NCBI GenBank assembly: GCA_019637295.1
Contig: JAHBVX010000006.1
Location: 372,001 to 436,000 of the forward strand
Source of the DNA: Polyangiaceae bacterium
GTDB taxonomy: Bacteria > Myxococcota_A > Polyangia > Polyangiales > Polyangiaceae
Direction of reading: 5' to 3'
DNA length: 64,000 bases
In this document: piece after piece, positions 62,353 to 64,000 of the stretch
Layout: each line of letters opens with the position of its first letter
Numbering within the stretch: position 1 is the stretch's first letter
Notes under the pieces: generated by a model
What the model was told of the DNA's origin: nothing
The model's database searches: none
Seen by the model: the letters and a program-made list of their open reading frames with translations, nothing else
Position numbers and translations under genes: made by a program

Positions 62353-63543
62353 ATGACCCACCACGTGAATGAAGTCTTCATCGTCAGCGCGACGCGTACC
62401 CCGATTGGCTCGTACCTCGGGGCGCTGTCCACGGTCTCTGCGCCGCGACTCGGTGCCGCTGCGGTACGCGCCGCGGTCGAGCGCGCCGGCCTGAAGCCCG
62501 AGCAGATCGAGGAGGTGTTCCTCGGCAACGTGCTGTCAGCGGGCATCGGCCAGGCTCCCGCGCGGCAGGCGTCCCTGTACGCGGGCATCCCCGACTCGGT
62601 CCCCTGCACCACCGTGAGCAAGGTGTGCGGCTCGGGGCTGCAGTCGGTGATCCTGGCGGCGCGCGCGCTGATGCTCGGTGACGTGTCCGTGGCCGTCGCC
62701 GGCGGCATGGAGTCGATGTCGAACGTTCCCTACTACCTCGACAAGGCACGCGTCGGTTACCGCATGGGGGACGGCAAGCTCGTGGACGGAATGATCTTCG
62801 ATGGTCTGTGGGATCCGTACAAGGACTTCCACATGGGCAACGCCGGCGAGCTGTGCGCCAAGGAGTACGGACTCTCGCGCGAGGCGCAGGACGAGTTCGC
62901 GCGCGAGAGTTACCGGCGCGCGATGGCGGCGATCAACGAGGGCTCCTTCAAGTCCGAGATCGCTGCCGTGGAGGTCCCGCAGCGCAAGGGCGATCCGCTC
63001 GTCGTGAGCCAGGACGAAGAGCCGGGCCGGAGCGATCCGAGCAAGTTCGACAAGCTGCGGCCTGCGTTCACCAAAGACGGCACCATCACCGCCGCGAACG
63101 CTTCCACCATCAACGACGGCGCGTCGGCCCTGGTGCTGGCCACCGGCGAAGCGGTCAAGCAGCACGGGCTCACGCCGCTGGCTCGCGTGGTGGGCTACGG
63201 CGGCGCAGCCCAGGCGCCCGAGTGGTTCACGACCGCGCCGGCCAAGGCCATCGACGTGACCTTGAAGAAGCTCGGGCTTGGCGCGGGTGACGTGGACCTG
63301 TACGAGATCAACGAAGCCTTTGCGTGCGTGACCATGGCCTGCAACAAGCTCGCGGGCCTCGATCCGGAGCGCGTCAACGTGCGCGGCGGCGCCGTGGCCC
63401 TCGGTCACCCCATCGGCGCGTCGGGAGCGCGCATCTTGACCACGCTGATCTTCGCGCTGCGCGATCAGAAGAAGAAGCGCGGCCTGGCCACGCTGTGCAT
63501 CGGCGGCGGAGAGGCCGTGGCGGTCGTCGTCGAGAGCGTGTGA
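62353..63543 (+). CDS. atoB: acetyl-CoA C-acetyltransferase (thiolase)
   Basis: A 396-residue thiolase, full length. It joins or splits acetoacetyl-CoA in the cytoplasm, for beta-oxidation, ketone-body use or polyhydroxybutyrate synthesis. The acylated Cys92 is in CTTVSKVCGSGLQS; NEAFA, the catalytic His in GHPIGASGARIL and Cys382 in LCIGGGEAVA are all present. The start begins with the usual EVFIVSATRTPIG. It is followed 16 bases later by a metallo-beta-lactamase-fold gene in the same direction. Confidence 0.95.
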   Translation: MTHHVNEVFIVSATRTPIGSYLGALSTVSAPRLGAAAVRAAVERAGLKPEQIEEVFLGNVLSAGIGQAPARQASLYAGIPDSVPCTTVSKVCGSGLQSVILAARALMLGDVSVAVAGGMESMSNVPYYLDKARVGYRMGDGKLVDGMIFDGLWDPYKDFHMGNAGELCAKEYGLSREAQDEFARESYRRAMAAINEGSFKSEIAAVEVPQRKGDPLVVSQDEEPGRSDPSKFDKLRPAFTKDGTITAANASTINDGASALVLATGEAVKQHGLTPLARVVGYGGAAQAPEWFTTAPAKAIDVTLKKLGLGAGDVDLYEINEAFACVTMACNKLAGLDPERVNVRGGAVALGHPIGASGARILTTLIFALRDQKKKRGLATLCIGGGEAVAVVVESV

Positions 63544-63559
63544 GCGCCCTCACGGAGCC

Positions 63560-64000
63560 ATGCGCCCCGTCGAGTCGTTCGCAATCCCCCGTCACGCGGC
63601 ACGCACTCCGACCCTGCCGCCGGCGACCCATACGAACAGCTACGCCCTCGGCGAACGGGAGGTCCTGCTCGTCGAGCCGGCGACACCGTACGAGGACGAG
63701 CGGCGGCTGTGGGTCGAGTGGGCACGAGGCTTCACCAGTCGCGGGCAGCGCCTGGTGGCGTTGCTGCTGACCCACCACCACGCCGACCACGTGGGTGGCG
63801 CCGAGTTCTTCGCGGACGCCCTCGGGCTACCCATTTGGGCGCACGCCGAGACCGCGGCGCGGCTGCCGCAGCTGGCGATCGCGCGCCTGCTCGCCGACGG
63901 GGACGTGCTCGAGCTCGCCGGACCCACGCCGCAGCGCTGGGACGTGCTGCACACACCCGGCCACGCGCCGGGCCACGTGTGCCTGTTCGAGGCCGCGCTC
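63560..64000 (+). CDS. metallo-beta-lactamase-fold hydrolase, 5' part
   Basis: An open frame from ATG 63560 (GGAG site at 63554-63557) runs off the right edge after 147 codons. It has the MBL-fold metal motif LLLTHHHADHVGGAEFF (T-H-x-H-x-D-H) at about residues 73-89 and a second motif TPGHAPGHVCLFE. The N-terminal HTNSYALGEREVLLVEPATP is typical of glyoxalase II / LACTB2-like enzymes, so a thioesterase or nuclease-like hydrolase is possible. With the thiolase upstream, acyl-CoA metabolism is a fair guess. Confidence 0.8.
   Translation, partial: MRPVESFAIPRHAARTPTLPPATHTNSYALGEREVLLVEPATPYEDERRLWVEWARGFTSRGQRLVALLLTHHHADHVGGAEFFADALGLPIWAHAETAARLPQLAIARLLADGDVLELAGPTPQRWDVLHTPGHAPGHVCLFEAAL

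Noticed and set aside
1-64000. tRNA, rRNA or riboswitch genes
   Set aside because: I saw no convincing cloverleaf or conserved rRNA or riboswitch core by eye; a covariance search would be needed to exclude small RNAs.

Overview
The window is very GC-rich, densely coded chromosome from a bacterium that looks like a myxobacterium (phylum Myxococcota, probably the Polyangia/Sorangiineae side). The evidence is a close MglA polarity GTPase, an AgmX/PglI-type C-terminal domain, a MYXO-CTERM-like tail, a DUF1592/DUF1552 gene pair, a Ser/Thr kinase, many orphan histidine kinases, and a recurring class of secreted lipoproteins with long Gly/Ser/Ala-rich linkers after the lipobox. This placement is inference from gene content; no rRNA marker is present and I recognised no tRNA.

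Left part (1-24 kb): two tandem Gly-rich lipoproteins (one cut by the window edge), a translationally coupled NUDIX/NAD-kinase pair, a HEAT protein coupled to a beta-propeller lipoprotein, a VapBC toxin-antitoxin pair with an AT-rich operator-like repeat, serine acetyltransferase, an astacin-like protease coupled to a TetR regulator, a Nif3-like protein and the DUF1592/DUF1552 pair. A stress/chaperone module follows: DUF2760, Hsp70, a 5'-truncated NADAR remnant, a Ser/Thr kinase, and a second Hsp70 with a DUF3731 tail. After it comes an ECF sigma / anti-sigma / STN-bactofilin-like operon in which all three genes overlap by 4 nt.

Middle (24.7-30.8 kb): a decayed accessory island. It holds two remnants of one DDE transposase in the same orientation (about 25.1-25.4 and 30.3-30.6 kb), an ExeA/TniB-like ATPase fragment, the 3' end (domains V-VI) of a group II intron, a truncated BrkB gene, a frameshifted subtilisin-like protease gene whose signal-peptide region contains eight tandem AAGCC units, a Cys-rich lipoprotein and a second VapBC pair.

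Right part (30.8-64 kb): core-like genes. These are a HAD phosphatase, a DMT transporter, a diguanylate cyclase, four histidine kinases without adjacent response regulators, a chemoreceptor, an MCE-domain lipoprotein, a DUF4139 protein, a GT39-like membrane protein, a three-gene lipoprotein/hydrolase operon, MglA with a TerB-like partner, two more lipoproteins, an unusual 986-residue fusion (NfnA/SudB-like + GltD/NfnB-like + zinc ribbon + rubrerythrin-like), a TFIIB-type zinc-ribbon protein, a conserved hypothetical, an AgmX/PglI lipoprotein, a thiolase and a metallo-beta-lactamase-fold protein running off the right edge. Four-nucleotide ATGA/GTGA/TTGA overlaps are very common, so many neighbouring genes are probably co-translated.
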